Shown one piece after another: positions 32,746-44,884 of a DNA stretch of 64,000 bases; position 1 is the stretch's first letter; every line of letters starts with the position of its first letter. Origin of the DNA: Rosellinia necatrix (lineage: Eukaryota; Ascomycota; Sordariomycetes; Xylariales; Xylariaceae); NCBI GenBank assembly GCA_021209875.1, contig JAGYVD010000003.1, positions 868,001 to 932,000 on the forward strand, read 5' to 3'. The notes beneath the pieces were generated by a model, which saw nothing but the letters and a program-made list of their open reading frames with translations, made no database searches and had not been told where the DNA came from. Made by a program: the position numbers and the translations under genes.

Positions 32746-34280
32746 AGGCTAGCGGTATTGCAAAACAGGTTGGGAGACGCGTCTCTCGAGAAAAACAGCG
32801 TGGGAGAACCGGCTCTAGCGCACACAAAGAGTTTTGACTTGTTTATAGTCGTGGGAAAATACGACGGGCGACCAGTAGTTGAATAATAGGGCACACGAGT
32901 TGGATTGATGGTTACTAGCACAAAGTCGTCACATGCGTACGAGGGCCGGAAAATTTGTCTTTGAGCCGAAACGCGAGGGCCTATGCTATAGTCGTACGTT
33001 TAGACTTCGACAACGTCGCTCGACAGCAAGGGACTATAACTACCGAAGATATACTGGGCGGCGATAGGTTTAAAGGTTGTCTTGCAGCGAAACCCGGGTG
33101 CCTCCGGACCATATCTGTAGCTCAAGATGAGACCTAGGTTGAGGGGTAAATAGGCAGCCTTCACCAACAAATAGTTACACTTGGTCACCCTCGAACTTCA
33201 TATTGCCATCCCTTGACACGTGATCCCTGCCACCCCAGATACATGTGCCGCCTTGTGTTACGGGACACGTCGTTTCGGGTATTTCCCTCCACCTAGCGCT
33301 TCGGTAGAGGCCAAGCGCTGTGAATGGCTATTTTCATTGTGTATTAACTAGGATCATGCCAACTGCCAACAGCCATTATGGTAGTTGATTATCGATGACT
33401 GGTGGATTAACTTCGATACTTAACAGAAGGTTACACAAACTCAACACTTACTGGGATTTTGCACCCAGCAGGTGAAGCCTACCATTGGCTATTCTAACAT
33501 CAAGATAAGTGTTTAGTTAGTGGATATATCAACACCCGGCATCATGTCTCTAGCCCACCCCGGAGTTTTCCGACTGAGTAACTATACACCTAACAAAGCA
33601 ACGTCAAGCAGTTATCACGCCCACAAATTCGCAACCTCTAATAGAAAGGTCACTGGGGAGCTACAGCATATATAATGCGGACACACGCTATCATGGAGGT
33701 AGTTATATATTACGTAAGCGCGCATTGCTAACATTGTATTGAACTAATATTCACAACTTACTGTGGGGTAAGTTAGCCACTTTTTTCGACAGCGGTATAA
33801 TTGAAGAAAGTCTGAAGTTAAGACTAGGGTGCAATTATATTAAACTGTATTTAACTGTATAGTTACGTAGTGCATAATATAGGATGAGGCAGCAGTCCTG
33901 GAGTGTTCAGAATAGGGGGCATGTAGTAGGCCTTGGTTGGGCCATTAATAATGAAGACAAAGAGTATCTATTGCCATGTGAAAGGTACAAGTATGATTTA
34001 GTAGTTTATAAAAATATAGGATTCAGCAAATAGATCTATAGATGTGTTGCGATTTATAGCTCAAAACATTGCTGACTGGTCGGGAGGTATTGCCTTTGAC
34101 TTAGGTAGTCTTGAGGTTGGAGTAAGAGCGCATCAAGATAATGCACCCCAACTCCTACCTAGGTAACTTCATGCACAGCTTTAGAGTGACCAGCGTCGCA
34201 TTAGATATCCGGCAGTTGTTTACCTGCCTCCACCTACCCGCCTGTATACCTGCCTGCCTGCCTGCCTGACTAGGTACTTG

Positions 34281-34311
34281 CCTAGATTAGACGTTAATAC
34301 TACTACTACTA
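34281..34311 (+). repeat. 31-bp sequence shared with 49420-49450 (copy 1)
   Basis: CCTAGATTAGACGTTAATAC followed by TAC units is identical over 31 bp to positions 49420-49450. It lies in intergenic DNA rich in CTGC and TAGGTAC words. Confidence 0.8.
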
Positions 34312-35622
34312 GGTACCTTTGGTAGGGTAACTACATGGGGTATCGAGGTACCTGGGTAGCTTAGGTGCCTTAAGGTGAATAAATGGGAAGGTACGTGGTA
34401 TCTAGAAGTACCTAGGTATCTACTAGAACCCCGGGGTGCAATCACAGGAGCCCCCATGAATTGCTGCGTGACTCAACTTACTACGTAGTATTTTGATCGT
34501 TCCGCTGTGATATATCCAGCCGGGTTTTAACCGAAGAAATCCGTGATTGCGTAATCAACAAGTCCTATGGTATTACCTAATTGTCGTCAACCTCGCGGGC
34601 GTTTTAGTAGTATATTTGGATCGGCATCGGCATTTGAGAATCACTAATACAAAAAGCAAATATCGCCAAAGCTGGGGATCTCGCTATTATGCATAATGTG
34701 GCGGCAGTCTCGCCGTGTTTCGACGAGTTCTCGTGAAAGCTACCCAAGTAAAGCCCGTTGGCCCCGAGATATTAGAATGGTCACGCGGCTCTCAAGCCTT
34801 ACTATTACAAGTCCTTCGCAGACTAGCACTCAACAAAAGTAACGGGGTACAATATTTAAGCTAGGAGCGGAATGTTTTCACAATGTAAATTATAAACTAT
34901 AATTGATATGTTATACTTAGTAAACATTATGAAGGCAAAAATGACAATAATTATGATCCAGCAACCTGACCGAGAGTCTTTTTATAAAATTTTCTTGTGA
35001 AATGATGAAGATAATTAATCAGATAAACTGTAGAGATGACAAAGAAAAAGTACGGAATTTGCCATTAGAATCTATGTTCGCGCGGTAATTGGGGTGGCCA
35101 CTCGTCGGTGAGGGAGGTTAGCCAAGACTCAGCTCTGCATGACCGCATAATTCTTACTATGTATGACAGAGGGCGCACTCTAGTTGGCATATGTCGACAT
35201 CTCGATTCGCTATGTATCTCGCACTCGCCACCAAAGAAAAGCAATAGGTGGCTATCATCCCAGTCAGCAGCCGCATGCTATTCTAGGCAGTTAGGAGTGG
35301 TGGTGGTAGGAAAAATAGTAGTGTAGAACAAAAGATTCACGATTATTTTTGGCCCCCAATGATGCTGCTCGCCAACGAAGGGGTACATAAGGGCAAGGAC
35401 CTGGGCCCTTGTAGATTAGAGTCATACTACCGCGTTGAGGAAAAGTCCGACGTATAAAATTGGATTACCAATGCAAATCTGGATGAGCCGCACGGCTGAC
35501 AACCCGGGGGACCAGATCCCCCCCATCCCAAGGACTCATCTGAGACTATTTATAGTCTTGGAACAAATTTGAGAATATGACTCTCAAGGAACGCCGGGCG
35601 CGTGATAAAATTATATACACGA

Positions 35623-35630
35623 CTATATAA

Positions 35631-35704
<74 letters not shown>
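35623..35704. repeat. Compound TA/TG microsatellite
   Basis: About 50 bp of AT dinucleotides run directly into about 30 bp of GT dinucleotides, roughly 90 bp before the ZZ gene. Confidence 0.95.
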
Positions 35705-35706
<2 letters not shown>

Positions 35707-35790
35707 AAGAGCGCAGCTCCCCCCCCTTCCCTTTAACCGAACCTACGACTATGTTAGTGATACGACTATGACCTAATAAAAGCTACCGTA

Positions 35791-37666
35791 ATGCCGATCC
35801 AAGAAACACTCGAATTTTCATCCGACAAGTACCGGCAGGTAGTCGCCAAAGCCTCGACCGAATGGCTCCGCCAGCAGGAAGTGATAGCGACCCGTAAGCG
35901 GATATTAAGCGGGTTCGGGGTCGCCGTAGGGGGTGCACGGCGCCGCCGCGACGGGCGGCGTCTCCTTTGTCTTCGCGGGGTACAAAACCCGGAGCCTGTA
36001 CGTGGCCGTGAAGAAGCTCCACATCATCCAAGAGGAGCTGCGGAGGCGGAATGTCGAGCTGCACAAGTTCAGCAAGATGAAGGACTTCCTCGGGCCCGTG
36101 GCCGTCGGCTCCGTGGGCTTCGTGGTCGGGGCCGAGATCACCGACCTCATCGACGGCGCGACGAACATCGAGCAGATGGGCGCCGGCCTGCCGGATGGCG
36201 CGTCCCCGAGCACGGGGCTCCTCGACGACCCGGGCGAGGCGCTCCGCGGAGTTGGCGGTGCTATAGAGCAGGTTGTGGGCTCTATTACAGGCGACGCAAG
36301 CGCCCCGGCAGTCGTCTCGGCAACTGATGCGATCGCATATCACGCAGGCATGGTCCAAGTCCAGACAATCGCCCAAGAGATGACCCAAACGGCTGCCGAG
36401 AAGCTGTTTTTCTCCCCGGGGAAGCCGAACCCGGAATGCAGTCGTAGTCTTGGAGTGTCGTGGTTGAATTGTGATACATGCGCGGTCAAGATCAAACAAG
36501 GGACATATTGGCGTACGCTCTCAAATCCCGTTTCCTATGCTACGTTTACTAACCGCGAACCCTCTAGATTGTTGCGGCTGCAATAACGACAACTACGATA
36601 TTTGTCAGAGATGTTACGACAACAACATTCGGTGTAAGAATAAGAAGCACGTTATGAAGAAGCTTCAGACTCCTATCGGGCCGGAGTTTATCGACAGAAT
36701 CTCTGCCACGCCTGGATACAGCCTGTGGAAACCGGGGAATGGGATTAGCATCTCTAGACAAGAACTATCAAAGCTTTTTCTCTTCCAGTGTGACTTCTGT
36801 CGAACCAAGGTGCGACAGGGAAGGGTATTCCGTAAGTCCCTCCTAGAGCACGGCGAGAGAAGAGTTTTCAGAGACTGACACGACGCTAGATTGTTTCGAG
36901 TGCGGCGAGTTCGACCTTTGCGACGAATGCTATCTACTAGGCAAGCGTTGCGGCGGTGGGCACACTCTGGTATCCGAACTTTGTGCGATAGATAGCTCCG
37001 ATTGCCCAGGATACATCCGTGATTGCACGGCGAGGAGAAACTTGATTTCCCAGGTTTGTTCAAGTTGCCATAAGTCAGCACATCAGGGAGTTATGTATCG
37101 TATGTCATCCCCCCCATTGGTATTCTGCCAACATCTGGGTTAAAGAGTGCCATGAGCTAACGAATAGATGATGCAGACTGCTGCGCCTGCGAAGATAAAG
37201 CTGGATCCGATAACTACAGCATTTGCCAAGCCTGCTACAGCGGCGGAGCGCGTTGCAAACAACCTGGTGAACATGTTTTACTCCTTTACCTCGTGTCTAG
37301 GGGTGATTATGGAACGAGGTTTCCGAATGGTTGTAGGTGGTCGTCGACGACCAGCCTCAAAAAGGACACTTATTGTGATCGATGTAGCGAGAGCATTACC
37401 CAGGGCACCTTTTTTCGTACGTCCTCCCCTCCCGCTCTCCGTCCTCTTCGTTCCTCTCTCCATTCCTCTCTTCAATCTTCTCTCTTATATTCTATCATGC
37501 CCGACATGTGCGACACAGTTGCTAATCCCAGTATCTACCGCCAGATTGTTGCCAATGCCCGATAGGCAGTAAAAGATCGGATGATTTCGACTTGTGCCTG
37601 CGCTGTTATAGAGCTGGGAGACATTGTTTCAACACGAATCACTTACTTACACGACATGTCAAGTGA
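35791..37666 (+). CDS. Multi-ZZ zinc-finger protein with hydrophobic N-terminal domain (one frameshift)
   Basis: Five exons: 35791-36512, 36568-36831, 36890-37099, 37177-37416 and 37545-37666. The N-terminal 170 residues hold glycine-rich hydrophobic helices (ATGGVSFVFAG, GPVAVGSVGFVVGAEITDLI) around an amphipathic helix (IIQEELRRRNVELHKFSKMK). The C-terminal half is four ZZ-type fingers of the pattern CDxC...QGxxY/F-H-CCxC...C..CY...xRC...H, starting CDTC, CDFC, CSSC and CDRC. ZZ fingers bind zinc and mediate protein or peptide recognition. All four introns are phase 1 and split the His codon at the same point of each finger (C then AT or AC). Oddity: a run of five G at 35929-35933 breaks exon 1; with four G the frame runs through GVAVGVHGAAATG. 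No enzymatic domain is seen. The domain call is firm; the role is unknown. Confidence 0.82.
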
Positions 37667-38651
37667 ACATGTCAAGTGAACATATCAAGTGAGAGGAAAG
37701 GCAGCGGGAATAGTGAGTGGGAGCCTGCTGGGAGGTAATTAGATGTAGTTAATAAGTGTGTACCTAACATTTGGCTATTCGCTCGTCGCGAGGACGCTGG
37801 CGCTCGCGCGATGTATCATCCCCTCTCTGTTATCTAATATAATCCCACACCTAATTTGATAAGATGCATTGTCTCAGTTTTAGATCGATTCCTCACTGCC
37901 TGCGTTGCTGCACTGGACACATGGCTATGGCTGGTGGACATAGTGGGCCTGCACCTGTGCACAGCTGTCCGCGCACGGGCGCTGGCCACTTGCAGCCGCT
38001 TCGCTAAGCCCCCTTTTGACTCAGATAGGAGAGATAACTAGGTAGTGGCTAGGTATGTTCAAACATTCCCGTCTAATAAGTAGTTATCTAATCTACAGCC
38101 CTCATAGACAATAATTCGTCACCATCGTTTCAGGTCTTTATCATCGTTTCATCGTTCAAACCCTGTGTTTGACGGGCGCGGGTTACCTACCTTGCCTGTA
38201 CTAGACCTTTGTCAGCTTACATGCACAGTTAGTTCCGCTTGCGAGATGTAAATAACTTTCAGTCCAGGTCTCGACATCGTATATTGAATCGATAAATCAT
38301 ATTAGATCCTTTCTCAGCTGGCCCGTTCTGGGTGTGCAGTAGCATCGGGCTGATCGCAGCATGACAAGAGGATGTGCCGAGCAACAGAAAGGGCAACATT
38401 CGATATGACAAGAACCCTAAAAGGATTAGGGAATGGCGTGGCTTGCACGTGGGATACCGGCACCAAAATAGGCACGAAACAGGAAGACACTCAGCGCAGC
38501 GGTGATCCTTGGCACTCATCCCACATGGCTCCTATAAAGCGGAGAAGAGCGGATTCCGAATACTTGGTGTGCCCAATTCATCCACTCCCGACGTTCGTTG
38601 CTCAGTTGATCGATAGCCTTTCGCACGCGACGCGGCGTGCAAGCATTGACC
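37667..38651. other. Spacer between the ZZ and HET genes
   Basis: It contains the ZZ gene 3' UTR and the HET promoter. Repeated AACATGTCAAGTG words flank the ZZ stop (37652-37690). No further gene is recognised. Confidence 0.45.
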
Positions 38652-41097
38652 ATGTATGAGTGGAACCACGAAATCGCACCCGTTCTATATCAACCTCTCG
38701 AGGGACACTTGCCGCTTCGGCTTCTCCTCATTCACCCGGGACGGCCCGACGATCCTCTCAGGACCGAACTCGTCCCTACAACAATCGATGATGCGAAGGG
38801 GAGCTACGACGCCACCTCGTACACCTGGGGCTTGCCCGAGAACCCGGAGTCGATCAACTGCGGCGATTCGCAGGTCTGGATCCAAAGAAATGCTTTTCAT
38901 ATGATACTCGATCTTCGCAGGCCAGACAAGCCCCGGAAAATCTGGATAGATGCCATCTGCATCAACCAGTGCGACCTCGACGAGCGCGCTGCTCAGGTCA
39001 GCATCATGCATCATATCTATCGGTGTGCGAGTGCTACTTGGGTCTGGCTGGGACGCCCGGATGAGTCCAGTTCTGCCGTCTTGAGGTACGCGGCAACCCT
39101 CGACGCAAAGAAATTCGTTAGTGAGTTTTCGGACTGCCAGTACGGGACAATTTTGGCCAAGTTCACCGAGAAGTCCTATTTCTTTGACGATTCATTCAGC
39201 GCTGGCGCCGATGCGAACAATTTGCGAGATCTTGCTACCGGTATTGTGGACTTCTTGAATCGGCCCTGGTTTTCTCGCGTGTGGATTCAGCAAGAAGCGT
39301 CATTATCAGAGAAAGTGCAAGTAGTGTGCGGGCCAGACTATATAGAGTGGGATAACATCTTCGCCCTAGCTGTACGTCTCTATTGGAGGGGTTGAAAAGC
39401 TGTTGGCATGTAAGGGTGGATGTAGTACGGTGAGGTAACTAACAACTTAACACATAGTGGATAATGTGCCCGAAGTATACAGAGACTTGGCCAGACTATA
39501 TTCATCAAAAGCTCAGCCGGACGGTCAACAATATACAGGCAGTTAGGATAATCCAGAAAGCTCGGCACTACCATTTCCAGGAGACGTACGGACCGACCGA
39601 TATCGGGTTAGGCTTTGAGGGATTGATCAACACTGTCTCTCGTTACGAAGCAACAGATCCTCGAGACCGGATCTTCGCCATGGGAAATATCATAATAAAT
39701 TCGGGTGAATGGTTTGAAGTCGACTATCGAATCCCATGGCAAGTATTAGTAAGTGCCCTGGATAGGAATTTGGCCTCGAGCTGTCTTGGCCGCCAACGTC
39801 TTCTGGACCACACTCGCCATATGATAACTCTCCCAAACAATCGTTGGGTAACCAGACCATTTTATAACTGACTATTTACGTTTAGTATACTGATATTGCC
39901 CGTCGATTTATCAACGCGGATGCATTACGTTTCTTGCAAAACGCCGGCAGGGCTCGACAGGAGCCCGGTACTGCTCTCCCGTCGTGGGCCCCTGACTACA
40001 GTTACAAAGAGGAGAGCGAGTTCATGATATCTGCGCCGACTCTCTGGAAAGCGGGCGGCAGCTGCCACCCTGCATTGGCCGCGACGACAAAGGCATCCGG
40101 CAGCAAGGTGAGCCCGCTGCCGAAGGGCAGCCGAAGACAATTCCCGATGTCGGACGAGCTGAAGGCCTTTAAAGGCCCGATGAAATCGCTTCTCCAGAGC
40201 TCTGCCTCGTTTCGATGCTTGATGTCGGATGAGATCATATATACCGGGGAGGTCGTTGATACCGACACCGGAACGCTAGAAGAAAACATTGCACAGATTG
40301 TCGAGAACATCAAAAAAGGACATCGCCTACGTTGGCACCCTGCCGGAGTCTACGTATATCAACGGCGACACTCTCCTGGACGCATACAAGCTGACGCTCA
40401 TCATGGCATGCGACGCGCAGCAAGAGATCGTGGGTTCCGACTACGTCAGGGCGCACTGGGACGAGTGGTTCCGATGGTACGAGCAGGGCGTAAGTTGAAA
40501 ACCTCCGATGAAACCCGCAAAGAGGCGATTGTTCCCGAAGCAGGGAGCATCTCGCGCGCGCCCCCTCTTTCTTTCTTCGGACTAACGCTCACCCCCCCTA
40601 AAAGTGCACAGGATACTGGGACCACCGCGCCCCGGCGCTGAACGCGGCATTCGAGTCCTCCGGCGCGGCCGGGACGTTCCGCTTCGCCGTGACGCGGCAC
40701 GGCTACTTCCGGGCTGGTGCCGCGGCCCGCGCGGGCCGGCGACGAGCTGGCCATCTTCCAGTCGTACGAGCTCGCCGTGGTCCTGCGCCGACTACCCTCA
40801 ACACCAACACCACCGCCGCCGAAAGCCGGGAAGCAGACGGCGACGGCGGCGGTAGTAGGGCGCGATTGCTTCTTCGAGCTCCTCGGCGACGCCTACGTCC
40901 ACGGCATGATGGAGAACGAGGCGCGCTGCATCAGCGACGAGTTCGGCTGCCGCCACGAGCCGACGCAGGCGCAGCGCGACAAGATGCTGAGGGAGTCGGA
41001 CGAGGGGCGGGGCCAGCCGTGGGCCACGCTCAGCCTGAGCGGGCACTACGAGCGCATTTTCGGCACCCTCGGGCCCAGGACTGTTCGTTTGGTGTAG
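38652..41097 (+). CDS. HET-domain (heterokaryon incompatibility) protein, two frameshifts
   Basis: HET-domain proteins trigger or regulate cell death when genetically different hyphae fuse. Exons: 38652-39371, 39458-39748, 39886-40489 and 40605-41097. The HET signature is plain: SYDATSYTWG (about 51-60) and KIWIDAICINQCDLDERAAQ then HHIYRCASATWVWLG (about 97-134), followed by DLATGIVDFLNRPWFSRVWI and the ATDPRDRIFAMGNI block. The C-terminal part ends with FRFAVTRHGYF and GDELAIFQSYELAVVLR, typical of the family's distal region. Two single-base breaks interrupt it. The A run 40312-40317 in exon 3 needs one base fewer for the frame to continue into YVGTLPEST. An extra C at 40709-40710 in exon 4 has the same effect before GDELAIF. 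The start is the first ATG in the frame. Co-orientation with the ZZ gene 1 kb upstream is suggestive of an allorecognition locus. Confidence 0.85.
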
Positions 41098-41480
41098 CTA
41101 GCGTACAGCCCCCCGTTTGCTTTAGTACAGCTTTCGGGCAGTAGATATTCTAACATGCGGAAGAGAGAAAAAAAAAAAAAAAAAAGCTCAGGTGTTTCAA
41201 ATTGACGTGTTTTTACACCTGTATTGAATAATTAGGTCTAAAATTTCTATTGGATATCTAATTTTGTTATCAGAGCTGTACAACATTCCTCGGCGCGCTA
41301 ATGCGGGCAGGGCATCAGCGTCGGAATTTTCGGCCGGGGATAAAAAAGCACCGGCAGCTGGACGCGGCTACTACACTACTACTCCATGCAGTGATGCGGC
41401 ACGAAATGACCGGTGCTTGGTAAAGCTTGTTCCCTCCCGCCCTTGCTGTCTTTCCCCCCCCCTTCCCCTGCCCCCCTTCA
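41098..41480. other. Convergent 3' spacer
   Basis: It holds a poly-A run at about 41168-41185 and pyrimidine-rich DNA at 41425-41480. The HET gene and the SDR gene converge here. No gene is seen. Confidence 0.5.
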
Positions 41481-42470
41481 TCAGGAAAGGCCCAGGGTCT
41501 GTCGCGCCAGGTCCCAGAGCTTGTTTTCCTTGGCCTCGTCGTAGGCGTAGCGCTGGACGCCGGCCATGGTCTGGACGAAGGGCTCGAACTCGGCGACGCG
41601 GCAGTCCTCGAGGTACTTGCCGCCCTTGCCCTCCCACTCCTTGCCGACGGCGGCGAGGACGGTGGTCGAGGCGCCCTGCTCGGGGCTCTTGAGGAAGTTG
41701 GCGACGGCGGGGGTCGTGGTCCAGCCGGCCTTGACGTCGTCGGGGACGTGCTTCTGGAGGCCGGTCATGATGCCGCCGGGCATGAGGCTGAGGGCGTGGA
41801 GGCCGCGCGGGCCGAAGGCGCGGTCGACGTAGTTGGCCATGTAGATCTGGGCGAGCTTGCTCTGGCCGTAGGCGCCCCAGGGGTTGTACGCGCCGGGCTT
41901 GGCGAGCTGGAAGTCGTCGAAGACGATCTCGGACATGTGGTGGCCCGAGCTCGACACGTTGACGAGCCGCGAGTTGAACTCGGGCGTCGACCCCTTCAGC
42001 AGCGCGTCCGCCAGCAGGTCGAACAGCAGGTAGTGCCCGAGGTAGTTGGTGCCCAGCTGCATCTCGAACCCGTCGACCGTCTCCTCGCGCGTCGGGATCT
42101 GCATCACCCCGGCGTTGCACACGAGCCCGTTGAGCGTCGCCGACCTCCGCAGGAAGGCCGCGGCGGCGGCGCGCACCGACGCCAGGTCGCTCGTGTCCAG
42201 CGCCAGCAGCTCGACGCGCCCGGGCTCCAGGAACGACGCGCACGCCGCCCGGCCCTTGTCCAGCGAGCGCGCGGTGAGGAAGACCCTGGCGCCCGTCGCG
42301 GCGAGCGCGCGCCCCGTCTCGATGCCTATGCCGGACGAGGCCCCGGTGACGAGGAAGACCTTGTCCTTCAGGTTCCCCTTGAGGTCGTTGTCCTCGATAA
42401 TCTGGAGAGCGGTCGGGCGCGCATCCCCAGGCCCCGCGGGGGTCTTGTGAGCTTCTTGGTAGCGAGACAT
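41481..42470 (-). CDS. Short-chain dehydrogenase/reductase
   Basis: NAD(P)-dependent oxidoreductase of the classical SDR superfamily, in the retinol-dehydrogenase/WWOX/TIC32-like group by overall layout. Intact single exon, 329 aa, ATG at 42470. The cofactor-binding glycine motif TGASSGIG is at 42-49, NAG at 119-121, the catalytic Ser in NVSSSG at about 173-175, and Tyr201-x3-Lys205 in YGQSK. MPGGIMTGL after the active site is the usual PG segment. An N-terminal extension of about 35 residues precedes the Rossmann fold and could bind a partner or membrane. Very GC-rich third positions, like the GH3 and PLP-enzyme genes. The substrate is unknown. It lies 2.4 kb from the NRPS-like reductase and is transcribed divergently from it, so joint action on one product is possible but unproven. 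Confidence 0.93.
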   Translation of the reverse strand: MSRYQEAHKTPAGPGDARPTALQIIEDNDLKGNLKDKVFLVTGASSGIGIETGRALAATGARVFLTARSLDKGRAACASFLEPGRVELLALDTSDLASVRAAAAAFLRRSATLNGLVCNAGVMQIPTREETVDGFEMQLGTNYLGHYLLFDLLADALLKGSTPEFNSRLVNVSSSGHHMSEIVFDDFQLAKPGAYNPWGAYGQSKLAQIYMANYVDRAFGPRGLHALSLMPGGIMTGLQKHVPDDVKAGWTTTPAVANFLKSPEQGASTTVLAAVGKEWEGKGGKYLEDCRVAEFEPFVQTMAGVQRYAYDEAKENKLWDLARQTLGLS

Positions 42471-44884
42471 GGCCTGATGTTCCGCCGACGCGGGATGGAT
42501 GGTTTTGTAAGTATTTTTACCGGTGATTTGCTTTATCCGGATGAGAGGAGGAGAGGGCGTCGATGATGTTCGAAGTGACTGAAAAACATATCTACGGCCG
42601 TCTCTTCACGACCTTTAAAGACTTCGACTCGTGCGGTTGATCCGTAGCCATCATGGTGCTCAGCTAACAGCATATGCACGAGGCGGGCTTTGTTGGAGAT
42701 AATACCGGTAACGCCGGCCATCGTCGTCGGCATGACGGGTTGCAAGACGGATTTACCCCGTCGTTAAACGTAAATATATTACGGGAAGTCACCTCATCAC
42801 CAAAGATGAGACGTTCCAAGATCTTCCATCTTCTCCTATTGCTCCAATGTTGTTGGTTAACCCGCTCGAGTTCAGGGCCAACCCTAGCCATGGAGGGTTC
42901 GACATCGAGGTCGACGCCAAAGTAGGTGGGGAGCTCCCTGGTTAGGACTACAATCAGATGTGATGGATTAGGCTTGGGCCTGAGGACGTGCACCTGGTTA
43001 GGGTACGGTGGTAAGCTATCGGATTCTCGGGGATAGCGGCGTGGTGTGGGTAGACTTGCATAAATGGATGGTCAGGGGTTCACGGCGGTGACTCAATCTA
43101 TATCTATGTAATGGATAACTAACTAGTTAATGGATGTACAAGGATAAATGGATTTTGGGATGGATGACGCCACCGCCAAACCATTAACTTATAGTCGATA
43201 AATAGAACACCAGCCACAATAGTACCCCTTTCTGTGGCTTGTCTCATGGGGCAAGCAAGCTACAGCCAAGACAGAACAGCAAATGCCTACAAGTAGTTAT
43301 GCTGTAGCAGAACACATTTTAAACTCGCGTGAAGAAAACATGGCGCGAGATGTATGTCGCATGGACAACAGCAGCTCTATGCATCTAATGAAACCATTGC
43401 ATCTACCTAAAGACTATTCTCTAGTAGATCGATAACATGCTGAGATCGAGTATAATCTCATTTGTCCAGGCTTACTTGTACCTATGTGGTTATTTTCTTT
43501 TGAAGAAGGGCAGAGCACCATCGATCGCGAAACGGACTTCGTAAAGAATTCTTCGAGCCCGGATATTTCATTTTGCAAGGGTCAACGCCTGTTCATCCGC
43601 CACTGCCGAATCCCGTCCCGTAGATAGTTCGTACTAACCACCTGGAGTGCGTTGCCCTCCTCCACCTACCGCCCGCATGTACCGACTCCGACCGGCACCC
43701 ACGCCTGGACTTATGCCCTATAATTCCTATCGTCGTAGTATTCCCTTCTACGAATAGATCTACGAATAGATAAGTCGACCGGACGTGACAAATACGCCCC
43801 GCAAAAGAAAATGAAAAAAAAAAGGGATAGGAATCAACTAGGTAGATAGATGGCCCGTAGTTCGTGGTGACCCTGCTGGTTCCCTTCGGGCGCTCTCGGC
43901 ACGCGAACGAGCCCGGCCGAAATAGTAAAAGTGTGTGTGTGTGTGTGCGATACTCCGGACCAAGCCCACGTCACATCAGCCCCCCCCCATTCCGATAGCC
44001 TTATTCCAGCGCCGTTCCAGGCTAGGGGTTGTAGCACCAGGTACTACCTACCTACTGAGACTCTCTGTAAGTGGTGGATGCAAAGACGCTAAGGTATGTC
44101 ACTCAATAAACTAACGTCCCTGCCGGTAAGGCGAGGACGCACTCTTCGCTTTTCGCCATTCCTATGCGCTATGCACTATGCACTCACTATGCACTATCCC
44201 CATCCAACATCCCATCCACCATCCCATCCGCCACCCCCATCCACCCTTTCAGCAGCATCCACTATTTCCGCGGGGGGGCACCCACCTCTTCGACGTTCGT
44301 CATTATACCAAGATACCGAAAGCTATGGACCCTCCCCGTCGCCCTTCCCGCCGGGCCAAGCTCCGGTTTGCATCTGCCACACTAATGATGCCGCATCCGC
44401 GAGCTGATATCGCGCGCCACGCATAGTTTAGCTTTACGCCGTCTGACCCCCTCCCCCCCCCCAGACGGGTAGCGGACTCCCTGATATGCACTATGTCAAT
44501 ATGATATCAGGCCCCTTCGCTCGTCGGATCGTTGGGTCGTTGGTGCGCGAGGATGACTGCGATGCCCTTGCATTGCATTAGTTTTCTTTTTTTTTTTTTT
44601 CCCTTCCGGCTCCGTAACTACCGTAGATCGCGGCCTTGTCGCTCTATAGTATGTGTCGAGAGATGCAAAGCTGTAGAGGCGCGAGTAGAGATCGGGTCAC
44701 TATAAGAACATCGTCGAACCCGGTCAGTTTGGACTATGAAGCTATCCTCCCACACTCAAAGCATACGGCGGTTCAATAGTTTACATACTACCTGCTGCAT
44801 TCTCGACTCCTTTGCCTTGATAATTAATATAATAACCAAATCTCCATCAACACTCTCATAAACTCACAATCGACTATCTCCATC
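42471..44884. other. Divergent intergenic region between the SDR and the NRPS-like gene
   Basis: 2.4 kb without a convincing gene. It includes a GT microsatellite (43931-43948), a run of CATCC/CACC words at 44200-44260 and T/C-rich DNA at 44584-44605. It should contain both promoters. Short frames at 42533-42993 have no domain support. Confidence 0.45.
43931..43948. repeat. GT microsatellite
   Basis: About nine GT dinucleotides in the non-coding spacer. Confidence 0.9.

Larger units (their letters stand above)
32108..35790. other. AT-rich gene desert
   Basis: Left part (32108-32900): the 5' region of the giant gene, with a GGTACTCAATG/AATGGCGGTAGT minisatellite. Middle part (33140-35600): AT-rich DNA with no coding frames of note. 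It includes a CTGC run at 34247-34266, the shared 31-bp motif at 34281-34311 and very AT-rich stretches at 34860-35060. Right end: a TA/TG microsatellite and the ZZ-gene promoter. It could be a repeat-induced point mutation (RIP) relic, but I cannot compute the indices. Confidence 0.5.
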
